From assembly GCA_964236695.1 (NCBI GenBank), contig CAXSFU010000026.1, positions 1-42,907 of the forward strand: a stretch of 42,907 bases of DNA. Direction: 5' to 3'. Shown here piece by piece: positions 1 through 7,804 of this stretch (positions are counted from its first letter, which is position 1; every line of letters starts with the position of its first letter). Source of the stretch: CAXSEF01 sp964236695 (GTDB lineage Bacteria; Pseudomonadota; Alphaproteobacteria; Acetobacterales; Acetobacteraceae). Below the pieces are notes generated by a model, which saw nothing but the letters and a program-made list of their open reading frames with translations, did no database searches and was not told where the DNA came from. The position numbers and the translations under genes were made by a program.

Positions 1-378
1 GGCGCCGAGACGCTGAGCACAGCCGGCGCAACCGGGGCCAATGTCCTGTTCGCCGGTGCCGGCCGCGACTTCCTCACCGGCGGCGCCGGCAACGACAGCT
101 TCATCGTGGGAAGTGGCAACGCCACGCTGACGGGCGGAGCGGGCGCCAACCTGTTCCAGTTTATCAACGGGGCCACGGCAGGCGGCACCGACATCATCAC
201 CGATTTCGGCACCTCGGCTGGAAATCGGGTGAACCTTGCAGGCTTCTCCGGCAATGCGGTCACGACAGCGCTGGCCACCGAGAAGACCGGCACCACCGGC
301 GCATCGATCACCCTGGCCGACAACACCACCGTGGTGTTCCAGGGCGTCGCCACGGTGACGGCCGCCAACTTCGTGTGA
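1..378 (+). CDS. RTX-like (hemolysin-type) repeat protein, C-terminal fragment cut by the window edge
   Basis: The reading frame is open from the first base and ends with TGA at 376-378, so about 125 C-terminal residues are visible. They contain Gly/Asp-rich nonapeptide-like repeats (GGAGNDSF, GGAGANLF), then a TDIITDF-type segment and a short final strand region ending in NFV. This is the usual end of calcium-binding RTX beta-roll proteins, which are typically exported by type I secretion with a C-terminal signal. The end resembles that of the larger protein at 36947-39418 in layout (roll repeats, an 'xxDF/GFKAGD' strand, then a 'TTV/TTI..F.G.....A' tail), so the two are probably paralogues. 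The N-terminus and any catalytic domain lie outside the window. The family call is good; the function is unknown. Confidence 0.75.
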   Translation, partial: GAETLSTAGATGANVLFAGAGRDFLTGGAGNDSFIVGSGNATLTGGAGANLFQFINGATAGGTDIITDFGTSAGNRVNLAGFSGNAVTTALATEKTGTTGASITLADNTTVVFQGVATVTAANFV

Positions 379-410
379 CGGCGGCGGCCGGTTGCCCTGG
401 CCGGCCAGGG

Positions 411-540
411 AAGGAAGGCCAGGGGCTCTGCCCCTGGACCCCGCCAAGGCAGGGCCCTTGGAACCCCTTATTGAAGTGAGGCCGGTCCAGGGGCGGCTCG
501 CCCCTGGCGGGTCTGGGCAGAGCCCAGCCTTGCTTGCTTC
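411..540. repeat. Type A GC-rich nested palindromic repeat, copy A1
   Basis: It lies between the RTX-like gene end and zur, in a 314-base gap. It has the type A order: AAGGAAGGCC end, hairpin CCAGGGGCTCTGCCCCTGG, CCGCCAAGG arm, centre, inverted arm, GGGCAGAGCCC arm and a CCTTGCTTGCTTC end. The centre reads CTTATTGAAG rather than the more common TTAAG. The rest of the gap (541-692) shows nothing recognisable. Confidence 0.85.
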
Positions 541-692
541 GACAGGCCAGGCTTCCGGCCGTTGATGCAAGACGCTTGGCCTGATCATCGAAACTAGGCC
601 ATGGGCATGCGTCAGTCGATGAAGCCCGACGTCCTGAGCCGGCCCGCTATCCTGGTCCGGCCAGGAGCGGGACCGCCGCGCGGCCCTGGCGC

Positions 693-1163
693 TCAGATCT
701 TCGGCACCGCGGCGCCTTCCCCGGTCTTGCAGGTGGCGCAGACCCCGGTCAGTTCCACCGTCCGCTGGTCGAGCGCGAAGCCCAGCCGGTGCCCGAGGTT
801 TTCCGCCGCCGCGGCCACCCGCTTGTCCTCGGCCTCGACCACGGTGCCGCACTGCCGGCAGATCAGGAACTGCACGGCATGGGCGTGGTCCGGATGATCG
901 CACGCGATGAACGACCGGGTCGTCTCCAGCCGGTGCACCAGGCCGTGGCTGACCAGGAAGTCCAGGCAACGATAGACGCTGGCCGGGGTGATGGAGGCGT
1001 CCTCCGGCAGAAGCAGGTCGCGCAGCTCGTAGGCGGACAGAGGCACCCTGCCCTGCAGCAGCCTGCCCAGCACGGCGCGGCGCTGTGGCGTCATCCTGCC
1101 CCCACGCTGACGGCAGATCGCTTCCAGCTCCCCGAGTGTGGCAGACCCCGGCGTGCTGGTCAT
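693..1163 (-). CDS. zur: Zinc uptake regulator, Fur family
   Basis: This 156-residue protein has the Fur fold: an N-terminal winged helix with the recognition-helix segment ASVYRCLDFL (about residues 61-70) and a C-terminal dimerisation domain. Two CxxC pairs (Cys102/105 and Cys142/145) would hold the structural zinc, and a His-rich CDHPDHAHA segment (88-96) would form the regulatory metal site. The family represses zinc-uptake genes when zinc is replete. Zur rather than Fur is inferred from the setting: a COG0523 GTPase and znuABC follow on the same strand, and two similar palindromes precede them. The ATG start is preceded by GGGAGG at good spacing. Its ATGA overlaps the stop of the broken small gene upstream, which suggests translational coupling. 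Confidence 0.9.
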   Translation of the reverse strand: MTSTPGSATLGELEAICRQRGGRMTPQRRAVLGRLLQGRVPLSAYELRDLLLPEDASITPASVYRCLDFLVSHGLVHRLETTRSFIACDHPDHAHAVQFLICRQCGTVVEAEDKRVAAAAENLGHRLGFALDQRTVELTGVCATCKTGEGAAVPKI

Positions 1164-1440
1164 GACGTGCCCTCCCTGCTCGCGATCGCGACCCGATCGG
1201 CAGAATTCCTCACCCTGCCCTGAGCCACATAGGCGCGTTGCCGTTCCGCGTCATCCAGGTAGGCCGGCGTCGACGACCAGCCAGCCTCGTCCGGCGGCAG
1301 ACCGCCCCGGCGGCTCGCAGGGTGTCGACGCGAGGGCCGGTTCCGCCGTCCAGCCGGAGCGAGACGACACGGACCGCCATCAAGCCTTGCGTCACGCGCA
1401 GGCCGAGGTGTGCCAGCCTGACCCTCAGCGGGCCACGCAT
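1160..1440 (-). pseudogene. Frameshifted small gene between the CobW-type GTPase and zur
   Basis: No single frame covers this gap. From the ATG at 1440, which overlaps the GTPase 3' end by 16 bases, one frame has coding-like G/C third positions for about 40 codons (includes VVSLRLDGGTGPRVDTL). From about 1310 to 1160 the -1 frame takes over the high third-position GC (includes PDEAGWSSTPAYLDDAERQ). That second frame ends in a TGA that overlaps the zur ATG as ATGA. Both junctions look like a normal operon gene of about 90 residues broken once near the G/C run at 1295-1318. It may be a true frameshift, an assembly error or recoding. I do not recognise the product. Confidence 0.4.
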
Positions 1441-2399
1441 GCCTCGAAGCCCCGACGCAGCTCGGGGCGGTTCAGCTCGCGCCCGATGAACACGATCCGG
1501 CTCTGTCGCGGGTCGCCCGCCTTCCAGGGGCCGATGGTGTCGCCGTCAGCCAGCATGTGCACGGCCTGGAAGGCGAACCGCTGGTCATCGCCCCGGAAAT
1601 GGAGAATGCCCTTGGTGCGGAGCAGATCCTGGCCCTTCTCGCCCAGCAGCGTGCCGATCCACTGATTGAAGCGCTGCCTGTCGAGCGGCGTGTCCGAGGT
1701 CAGGCTCACCGAGGTCACGGCGCTGTCGTGCTGGTGGTCGTCCTCCCCCGTCAGGAAGTCCGGCTCCATCTCCAGGATGCGGCCAAGCTCGAACGAGCCC
1801 TGGTTCATGATGTCCGAGATCGGCACGTCCGCCTTCTGCGCACGCAGGATGCGGGCCGAACGGTTGATGGAGCGGATGCGTGCCTCGACGGTTTCCAGCT
1901 CCTCTGGCGTCGCCAGGTCGGTCTTGTTCAGCACGATCACGTCGGCGAACGCGACCTGCTCCTCCGCCTCGTGGCTGTCCTCCAGCCGGGCGAGCAGGTG
2001 CTTGGCGTCCACCACGGTCACGATGGCGTCCAGCCGGGAGCGCGTCTTGACCTGGTCGTCCACGAAGAAGGTCTGGGCGACCGGGGACGGGTCGGCCAGG
2101 CCTGTCGTCTCGATGATGATGCCGTCGAGCCGGCCCCTGCGCTTCACGAGCTGGTTGATGATGCGGATGAGGTCGCCCCGTACGGTGCAGCAGATGCAGC
2201 CGTTGTTCATCTCGAACACCTCCTCGTCGGCATCGACGACGAGGTCGTTGTCCACCCCGAGCTCCCCGAACTCGTTGATCACCACGGCATACTTCTTGCC
2301 GTGGTTCTCCAGGAGGATGCGGTTCAGCAGCGTGGTCTTGCCGGCGCCGAGATAGCCGGTCAGCACCGTCACCGGGATTTGGGAGGCGGTCGACGACAT
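1425..2399 (-). CDS. COG0523/CobW-family GTPase, likely zinc metallochaperone (ZNG1/YciC type)
   Basis: This 324-residue G3E GTPase has a Walker A GYLGAGKT (residues 15-22), the metal-binding CxCC motif as CICC (68-71), an ETTGLADP switch region, an NKTD guanine-specificity motif and a C-terminal CobW_C domain. Family members use GTP hydrolysis to deliver zinc or cobalt to client enzymes. Many are Zur-regulated and expressed in zinc starvation. The Zur-type palindrome 44-58 bases upstream and the zur/znu neighbours support a zinc role. A longer reading frame exists upstream, but it would read through the palindrome. The ATG at 2399 has GGAG about 9 bases before it and begins the conserved fold, so it was chosen. 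Confidence 0.9.
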   Translation of the reverse strand: MSSTASQIPVTVLTGYLGAGKTTLLNRILLENHGKKYAVVINEFGELGVDNDLVVDADEEVFEMNNGCICCTVRGDLIRIINQLVKRRGRLDGIIIETTGLADPSPVAQTFFVDDQVKTRSRLDAIVTVVDAKHLLARLEDSHEAEEQVAFADVIVLNKTDLATPEELETVEARIRSINRSARILRAQKADVPISDIMNQGSFELGRILEMEPDFLTGEDDHQHDSAVTSVSLTSDTPLDRQRFNQWIGTLLGEKGQDLLRTKGILHFRGDDQRFAFQAVHMLADGDTIGPWKAGDPRQSRIVFIGRELNRPELRRGFEACVAR

Positions 2400-2442
2400 G
2401 GCAGGTCTCCAGGGATGAGCACGCCAGGCGGAGTGCGTGTAA

Positions 2443-2457
2443 TGATATGTCGTATCA
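2443..2457. promoter_or_regulatory. Zur-type operator upstream of the CobW-type GTPase
   Basis: TGATATGTCGTATCA is an inverted repeat (TGATA-n5-TATCA) in a short AT-rich stretch of an otherwise GC-rich region. A near copy, TGATACAACGTATCG, lies upstream of znuA at 5981-5995. The shared pattern at two zinc genes beside zur is the evidence; no binding data are implied. Confidence 0.7.
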
Positions 2458-2657
2458 CTTTTTCCGGGCGGTGCGAGCCCGATATGCGAACTGACGGGAC
2501 CTGTCGCTTCAACTTGCCGGAAGTCGCGTGGGCAGCCGACCGTGCTGGCGCCGATCTCCACGGTCAGGCCCGGCCGGGACCAGAAGGCACCATGCCATGC
2601 GGATCGCCAGGCCGGAGACTGTCAAGGCCTGCCAGCCCCGATCCCTTTCGTCAGGAC

Positions 2658-2798
2658 GAAGAAAGCATGTTCTTTCTTGAAGAAAAACCAAAGAACTTTG
2701 CCCATTAAATTCCGGAGTCGCCCGCGTGCCCGGAGCCTTATGGGCAAAGTCTTTTTGCTTCTTTTTCTTCAGAAAAAGAAGACTCTTGCTTGCCTGCC
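2658..2798 (+). repeat. Type B A/T-tract palindromic repeat, copy B1
   Basis: The order is: a GTTCTTTCTTGAAGAAAAAC-like hairpin, AAAGAACTTTGCCCAT, a GC-rich middle, then ATGGGCAAAGTCTTTTTG and the hairpin CTTCTTTTTCT-TC-AGAAAAAGAAG. The ACTTTGCCCAT / ATGGGCAAAGT arms form a perfect 11-bp inverted repeat around the middle. It sits in the 634-base gap between the GTPase and znuB. The remainder of that gap (2799-3033) shows no convincing gene or site. Confidence 0.85.
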
Positions 2799-3033
2799 CG
2801 AAGCAGCAAGCCGGCACCAGCTCCACAGCCGCCCCTGGCCGCGGTCCGGAGAAGCGAAGCACGCGGACGAGAGATGCGCCGCGGCCGCTGCGACACGCGT
2901 CCGGCAAGGTGCGCGGCCGACCTGGGTGCGCCTCCTGAACGCGCCGCGCTTCGCGAGGAGTTGGTCCCGGGAACGCCACGGCTGAGCGTGACGGACGGTG
3001 CGCAGCCGGCCCGGCTGTGCCCTGGGCGACGCA

Positions 3034-3900
3034 TCAGCTCTCGGGCCATGCGGCCGCGCGCGCTGGCCGGTCCGGATGGCCGCGGGTCCGTGACGAGGGC
3101 CACCTCATCCAGGAGCGGCGGGGCAGGGTGGTGAGCAGATAGGTCGCGGCGCTCAGGGCGGTGATCCAGAAGCTGCTCGGCCAGTCGGTGTAGAAGGCAA
3201 GCGTGATGCCGCCCCAGGCCTCCGCCAGCGCCAGGGCGGCCGAGAGCAGGACGCCCCCGGCCACGCCGCTCGTCAGCCGCTGGGCCGCGGCCGCAGGGCC
3301 GACCATGAGCGAGAAGACCAGCAGCACGCCGACGATCTGCGCGCACTCCGCCGTCGCCAGAGCCACGATGGCCAGGAACAGCACCGAGTACAGCCGCAGC
3401 GAGACGCCCTTCGCCTCCGCCAGCTCCGGCTGCAGGCTGGCGAACAGCAGCGGCCGGGCGATGACCGCCAGGGCGGCCAGGCTCACGAGGCCGAGCGCCA
3501 GCAGGGTCCAGACGGTGGCGACGTCGACGGCCAGCACGTTGCCGAACAGCAGCGCCGTCGCCTGGGTCGCGAACGCGGTGAAGAAGTGCAGGAACAGCAC
3601 GCCGAGGCCGAGCGAGAGCGCCAGCACGATGCCGATCGCCACGTCGCGCTGCGCCAGCCGCTCGCCCATCAGCCCCATGCCGATCCCGGCGGCGACAGTG
3701 GCCAGCACGAGGCCCCACAGCGGCGAGATGCCGACAAGGAACGCCCCGGTCGCCCCCGTGAATCCCACGTGGGCCAGCGCGTGGCCGGCAAAGGTCTGGC
3801 CGCGCAGCACCAGGAAGTAGCCGACCGCGCCGGACACGACCGCAACGATCGCCGCCGCGGCAAAGGCGTTGCGCATGAAATCGTAGTCGAGCATGCCCAT
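3034..3900 (-). CDS. znuB: Zinc ABC transporter permease
   Basis: This 288-residue ABC-3 family (ZnuB/MntB) integral membrane permease has a run of hydrophobic helices. Family features include LRGQTFAGHALAHVGFTGA after the first helices, a long central hydrophobic stretch and the LLVFSLMVGPAAAAQ segment. It forms the inner-membrane channel fed by ZnuA and driven by ZnuC. The start at 3900 has GGGAG six bases upstream; the next in-frame ATG is two codons in. The last 25 or so residues (RTRGHPDRPAR...) are polar, Arg-rich and unlike the family, so the 3' end may be altered. It is separated from znuC by about 320 bases holding a type B repeat, an unusual break in a znu operon. Confidence 0.88.
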   Translation of the reverse strand: MGMLDYDFMRNAFAAAAIVAVVSGAVGYFLVLRGQTFAGHALAHVGFTGATGAFLVGISPLWGLVLATVAAGIGMGLMGERLAQRDVAIGIVLALSLGLGVLFLHFFTAFATQATALLFGNVLAVDVATVWTLLALGLVSLAALAVIARPLLFASLQPELAEAKGVSLRLYSVLFLAIVALATAECAQIVGVLLVFSLMVGPAAAAQRLTSGVAGGVLLSAALALAEAWGGITLAFYTDWPSSFWITALSAATYLLTTLPRRSWMRWPSSRTRGHPDRPARAAAWPES

Positions 3901-3942
3901 CCTGCGCTCCCAGAAAATCCTGCCGGCCCGGATATCCTGAAG

Positions 3943-4090
3943 GCAGGAAGGAAGCATGTTCTTTCTTGAAAGAAAGAACCAAAGAACTTTGGCCCATTGG
4001 GTTCCGGAACCGCCCGCGCGCCCGGAGCCTTATGGGCAAAGTCTTTTTGCTTCTTTTTCTTCAGAAAAAGAAGAGCCTTGCTGCCCTTCC
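3943..4090 (+). repeat. Type B repeat, copy B2, inside the znu operon
   Basis: A well-preserved copy. The left hairpin lies at 3958-3979 (GTTCTTTCTT/AAGAAAGAAC arms). The right hairpin has CTTCTTTTTCT at 4050-4060 and AGAAAAAGAAG at 4063-4073. The ends are GGCAGGAAGGAAGC and AGCCTTGCTGCCCTTCC. It occupies the gap between znuC and znuB. No U-rich tract follows the hairpin on either strand, so it does not look like a classical terminator. Confidence 0.88.
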
Positions 4091-4135
4091 TGTCTCAGCG
4101 ACTTGGCTTGATGCCGAGTTCATGACAGCTCCCAG

Positions 4136-4219
4136 CCAGGAAGGCCAGGAGCCAAAGGCCGAGCCCCTGCGAGTCCGGGTCTCAAGTTGCGCCGGGTCCA
4201 GGGCAGAGCCCTGGCCTTT
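4136..4219. repeat. Degenerate type A repeat next to B2
   Basis: A CCAGGAAGGCCAGGAGCC start, AAAGGCCGAGCCCCTG and a GGGTCCAGGGCAGAGCCCTGGCC end are recognisable, but the inner arms no longer pair well and about half the usual length is missing. It abuts the 3' end of znuC, whose last codons run up to it. Confidence 0.6.
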
Positions 4220-5043
4220 CACGCCGCGGCACCGCCGGTTGCCGCGTCATGGTGACGGTCCCCGGCGGTCTCCGCGTCACGGCGGTCGGCCATGACGAAG
4301 ATCCTGCCGTTCAGGCGCACCACGTCGATGTCCGACCCGTACAGGCGCGAGAGCACGGGGCTGGTGATCACCTCGTCGACGGTGCCGAGCGCCGCCTGGC
4401 CGCGCCCGAGGTAGAGCACCCGGTCGAGCGCGCCCAGCAGCGGGTTCAGGTCGTGCGCGCTGAACAGCACCGTGAGGCCGAGTTCGGCCTGGAGCGACCT
4501 GGCGAGGTCCACGACGCCGCGCTGGTGGTGCGGGTCCAGGCTGATCAGCGGCTCGTCCAGCAGCAGCAGCCGCGGGCGCCCGATCAGCGCCTGGGCCAGC
4601 AGCAGGCGCTGCCGCTCGCCGCCCGAGGTCTCGAACAGCGGGCGCCGGCCCAGCTCGCGCGCGCCGACCAGGTCGAGCGCCCGATCGACCTCCGCCCGGC
4701 CCGCCTTTCCCGGGACGGGCAGCCCGAGGCGATGGCCGTCGACGACGCCGGCGACGAAGTCCCATCCGCTGAGCCGCAGGCCTGCGGCCGCCGCGCGGAC
4801 CTGCGGCATGTAGCCGATTGCGGGGTTGCCGCGCATCGCCGGCCGGCCGAGCACGCGGAGGCTGCCGCGACTCGGCCGCACCAGTCCGAGGATGGCGCGC
4901 ATCAGCGTGGTCTTGCCGGCGCCGTTCGGTCCCAGCACGCCCACGAACTCGCAGGCGCCGATCTCCAGGCTGGCGCCGGTCAGGACCGTGCGGCCGCCGA
5001 GCGTCAGGCCGACGTCGCGAAGCTCGATCGCGGGCTCGGCCAC
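4219..5043 (-). CDS. znuC: Zinc ABC transporter ATP-binding protein
   Basis: This 274-residue ABC ATPase has Walker A GPNGAGKT (residues 38-45), a signature segment TSGGERQRL, Walker B LLLLDEP and an H-loop SAHD. It powers zinc import through ZnuB. The chosen start is GTG at 5043, which overlaps the znuA stop (TAGTG), a common arrangement for coupled translation and one that begins directly before the conserved beta-strand AIELRDVGL. The C-terminal tail after VRLNGRIFVMADRR is polar and His/Asp-rich (RHHD), which might hold metal, though this is only a guess. The order znuA-znuC-znuB follows family practice apart from the repeat before znuB. Confidence 0.9.
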   Translation of the reverse strand: MAEPAIELRDVGLTLGGRTVLTGASLEIGACEFVGVLGPNGAGKTTLMRAILGLVRPSRGSLRVLGRPAMRGNPAIGYMPQVRAAAAGLRLSGWDFVAGVVDGHRLGLPVPGKAGRAEVDRALDLVGARELGRRPLFETSGGERQRLLLAQALIGRPRLLLLDEPLISLDPHHQRGVVDLARSLQAELGLTVLFSAHDLNPLLGALDRVLYLGRGQAALGTVDEVITSPVLSRLYGSDIDVVRLNGRIFVMADRRDAETAGDRHHDAATGGAAA

Positions 5044-5930
5044 TACCGCGGCAGCGCCCGGTCGACCGCGTCGAGTTCCCCCAGCATCCACGCCTGGTAG
5101 TTGCGTCCCTCGGGCTCGGTCTCGGTCGCGCCCACCACGGGGACGTGCGACGCACGGGCCAGCGTCTCCATGCGCGCCGCAACCACGTCCGACGCCTGGC
5201 TGTTGTAGACGAACAGCCTGACCTGGTGCGTCCTGAGGTCGCGCTCGAAGGCCGCCACGTCGGACGCGCTCGGCTCGGTGTTGTTCATCACCGAGAGCTG
5301 GAACGACCGGTTCCTGACCTGCATTCCAAGGGCCTCGAACATGTAGCCGAACACCGGCTCCGTCGCGGTCACCGGCGTGCCGGCCAGGCGTGCGCGCAGG
5401 GCGTCGATCCTGGCCTGGATCGGCCGCACCGACTCCTGGAACACCGCCAGCCGCTTCTGGTAGTCGGCGCGATGGGCCGCATCGGCGCTGCCCAGGTCGT
5501 CCGCGAAGGCCTTGGCGAACGCCAGCATGGTTGCGGGATCATACCAGATGTGCGGGTTGTCCCCGGGCTTCCGGCCGACGAGGTCGGCGACCACGATGAC
5601 GGTGCGGTTGGTGCTGCGTGCAGCGCCGAGCAGCTTCTCCATCCAGGCGTCGTAGTCGATGCCGTTGTAGACGACGATGCGCGCCGCCGAGATCGCGCGC
5701 GCGACGGACGGGCTTGCCTCGAACAGGTGCGGGTCCTGGTCGGGGTTGCTGAGGATGCTCGTCACCGTGATCCCGGCGTCGCCGATCTGCCGGGCGACAT
5801 CGCCATAGAAGTTCTCCGCGGCGACGACCGGCAACGGCTGGGGTGCCGTCTGCGACCAGGCAGGCGCAAGGGCGGCGCCCGCCAAGGCGAAGGCCCCCGT
5901 CACGAGGGCAAGTGCAGCCAGTCTCGACAT
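5043..5930 (-). CDS. znuA: Zinc ABC transporter periplasmic binding protein
   Basis: This 295-residue cluster A-I substrate-binding protein has a signal peptide (about residues 1-27, ending AWSQ). Metal-ligand positions include His68 (QDPHLFEAS) and His127 (NPHIWYDP). The third position, usually His in ZnuA, reads Glu in TEPVFGYMFEALG. The His/Asp-rich loop of classical ZnuA is absent, as in AztC-like and other 'Zn/Mn family' binders. Zinc is inferred from the Zur-type site upstream and the linked zur gene. The ATG at 5930 has a perfect GGAGG seven bases before it. It is probably the first gene of the znuACB transcript. Confidence 0.9.
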   Translation of the reverse strand: MSRLAALALVTGAFALAGAALAPAWSQTAPQPLPVVAAENFYGDVARQIGDAGITVTSILSNPDQDPHLFEASPSVARAISAARIVVYNGIDYDAWMEKLLGAARSTNRTVIVVADLVGRKPGDNPHIWYDPATMLAFAKAFADDLGSADAAHRADYQKRLAVFQESVRPIQARIDALRARLAGTPVTATEPVFGYMFEALGMQVRNRSFQLSVMNNTEPSASDVAAFERDLRTHQVRLFVYNSQASDVVAARMETLARASHVPVVGATETEPEGRNYQAWMLGELDAVDRALPR

Positions 5931-5979
5931 CGCGACCTCCGGAACCCACGGGCGCCCAGCGTCGCCCCGACCCGGAAAT

Positions 5980-5996
5980 ATGATACAACGTATCGT
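5980..5996. promoter_or_regulatory. Zur-type operator upstream of znuA
   Basis: The core 5981-5995 reads TGATACAACGTATCG, with GATAC/GTATC arms around a 3-4 base centre; A5980 and T5996 extend the pairing. It lies about 50 bases before the znuA start in an AT-rich patch and matches the site before the CobW-type GTPase in arm sequence and length. Confidence 0.72.
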
Positions 5997-6065
5997 TCGC
6001 GGCGGGCAACACCCTCCGGCGGCCGCGCCGCCCGGCCCCGGGCTGCGGCGGTTCCAGGGGCGCAC

Positions 6066-6253
6066 GGAAGCAGGCAAGGCTGGGCTCTGCCCAGACCCGC
6101 CAGGCGGAGGTGGCCAAGGTTCCAACGATCCGCTTGGATCGTTGGAAAGGCCACCGGAGGGAGCCGCCCCTGGACCGACTCTACTTAAGTATAGGACTCC
6201 AAAGGCTTGCCTTTGGCGGAGCTTGAGGCGGGGCCTCAGCCCTGCTTGCTTCC
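6066..6253. repeat. Type A repeat, copy A2, with the GATCC hairpin module
   Basis: Ends are GGAAGCAGGCAAGG and CCTGCTTGCTTCC; the outer hairpin is TGGGCTCTGCCCA and the centre CTACTTAAGTATAGG. It carries an extra module at 6109-6155: outer arms GGTGGCC/GGCCACC around a 12-bp stem TTCCAACGATCC (6120-6131), loop GCTT, and GGATCGTTGGAA (6136-6147). It fills the rest of the gap between znuA and the GMC gene and supplies the last codons and stop of the latter. Confidence 0.88.
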
Positions 6254-7804
6254 CGACCCCCCGGCCAGGAACGCGTCCGCCGTGCGCAGGCTCAGCACCA
6301 TGATCGTCAGCGCCGGGTTCGCCGCCAGGGCGCTCGGGAACACCGAGTTGTCGCACACCCACAGGTTCGCCACGTCGTGGCTGCGCCCCACCCCGTCCAC
6401 CACCGACACGCCCGCGTCCCCGCCCATCCGGCACGTCCCGATGGTGTGCGCCGAGCGCGTCAGCGTCCACAGGTCGGTGGCCCCCGCCGCCTCCCACACC
6501 CGGCGCAGGAACGCGTCGGCGTGGGCGTGCACCGAGCGCTCGTTCGGCCCGTAGCTGAAGCGCACCCGCACCTTCGGCACGCCCAGCTCGTCCGCCTCGT
6601 CCGCCAGCTCCAGCAGGTTGCCGTCCTGCGGCAGGCACTCGCCGTTGATGCCGATGCCGGCCACGTGGTTGTAACGCTGCAGGTAGTCCACCAGCGCCCG
6701 GCCCCACAGGCCGCGCCCGCGCGCCACCTGGTCCGCCCAGGTGACCGGCACGATCCCCAGGCTCTGCACCAGGTAGCCGCCCGCGAAGCCGGCGCCGGGT
6801 GCCCTCACCATGTCCTCGGTGATCAGCGACGACGGGTAGCCCTTGTTCGGCCGCATCTCCTGCCCGAACGTGCCCCACACCTGGGTCGCGACATGCGCCA
6901 TGTAGTTGCGCCCGACCTGCCCGGACGAGTTCGCCAGACCCGTGTGCAGCAGCAGACGCGGCGTCTCCACCGCGCCCGCGCACAGGAACAGCGCGGCGCA
7001 GCGCTGCCGGTGGTCCACGCCGTCCTTGTGGTAAACGACGGCCACCACCCGCCCGGACAGATCGCGCTCGATGTCGTGCACGAAGCAGCCGGGCCGGATC
7101 TCCGCCCCCGCCGCCACCGCGAGCGGCAGGTAGGTGACGTCCATGCTGGTCTTGGCGCCGTTGCGGCAGCCCTGGTGGCAGTGGCCGCAGTTCACGCAGG
7201 CCTGGCGCACCGGGATCCCGTCCGCGGCGTAGTCGCGCGACAGCACCGCCGCGGGCGCCGCGCAGGTGCGCACGCCGAGCGCCGCGCACCCGGCCTCCAT
7301 TGCCTCCGCCGAGGCGTTCAGCGGCACCGGCGGCAGCGGGTAGCGGCGCGAGCGCTCCCAAGGATACGACGACGGGCCGGACGCGCCGATGAACCGCTCG
7401 ACCTCCTCGTAATACGGCACCAGCTCGGAGTAGGGCATCGGCCAGTCCTCGCCCACGCCCAGCTCGGAGCGCAGCCGCAGATCGCGCGCATCGGGACGCG
7501 GAATGAACGCGCCCCAGTGCAGGGTGGAGCCGCCGACGCCGGTGCCGCTGTTGTTGGCGCCGAACGCCTCGGGCGGATCGCCGGACACCAGCCGCTCGCC
7601 CAGCCAGTACAGGTCGGAGGCCGCCACCTCGTCGGCGGCGAAGTCCTCGCGCGGCGTCCAGTTGCGCCCCGCCTCCAGCGCCACCACGCGCAGCCCCGCC
7701 CGCGCCAGACGCGCCAGCAGCGGCGCGCCGCCCGCCCCGGTGCCGACCACCACGGCGTCGACCTCGTCGGCCTCGGCGTACGCCCGCATCCCCTCGAGCC
7801 TCAC
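6236..7804 (-). CDS. GMC family FAD-dependent oxidoreductase with a four-Cys motif
   Basis: This 522-residue flavoprotein has the N-terminal dinucleotide motif GTGAGG (residues 21-26), a GGSTLHWGA segment, and a C-terminal active-site region with TRSAHTIGTCRMG and NPALTIM, the positions of the GMC catalytic His and Asn. A cluster CVNCGHCHQGC (Cys203, 206, 209 and 213) resembles that of long-chain alcohol oxidases and some FAD sugar dehydrogenases, where Cys residues can hold an iron-sulfur cluster. The substrate cannot be read from sequence. The GTG start at 7804 overlaps the preceding gene's TGA as GTGA; an ATG 5 codons in is the alternative. The last residues (SKQG) are read from repeat A2. 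It probably works with the upstream fusion protein as a dehydrogenase pair. Confidence 0.85.
   Translation of the reverse strand: MRLEGMRAYAEADEVDAVVVGTGAGGAPLLARLARAGLRVVALEAGRNWTPREDFAADEVAASDLYWLGERLVSGDPPEAFGANNSGTGVGGSTLHWGAFIPRPDARDLRLRSELGVGEDWPMPYSELVPYYEEVERFIGASGPSSYPWERSRRYPLPPVPLNASAEAMEAGCAALGVRTCAAPAAVLSRDYAADGIPVRQACVNCGHCHQGCRNGAKTSMDVTYLPLAVAAGAEIRPGCFVHDIERDLSGRVVAVVYHKDGVDHRQRCAALFLCAGAVETPRLLLHTGLANSSGQVGRNYMAHVATQVWGTFGQEMRPNKGYPSSLITEDMVRAPGAGFAGGYLVQSLGIVPVTWADQVARGRGLWGRALVDYLQRYNHVAGIGINGECLPQDGNLLELADEADELGVPKVRVRFSYGPNERSVHAHADAFLRRVWEAAGATDLWTLTRSAHTIGTCRMGGDAGVSVVDGVGRSHDVANLWVCDNSVFPSALAANPALTIMVLSLRTADAFLAGGSGSKQG

Noticed and set aside
411..540. Type A repeats as integron attC sites or insertion sequences
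   Set aside because: There is no conserved attC core site, no integrase and no transposase. The length of 110-190 bases and nested palindromes fit a REP- or MITE-like element better.
2799..3033. An additional gene or extended znuB between repeat B1 and the znuB stop
   Set aside because: No frame has steady third-position GC or a recognisable product. The frame that continues past the znuB stop is Arg/Ala-rich and runs into the repeat.
3943..4090. Type B repeats as ordinary intrinsic terminators
   Set aside because: The hairpins are A/T-rich, are not followed by a U-run, and the element lies within operons and in both orientations. A modest effect on transcription remains possible.
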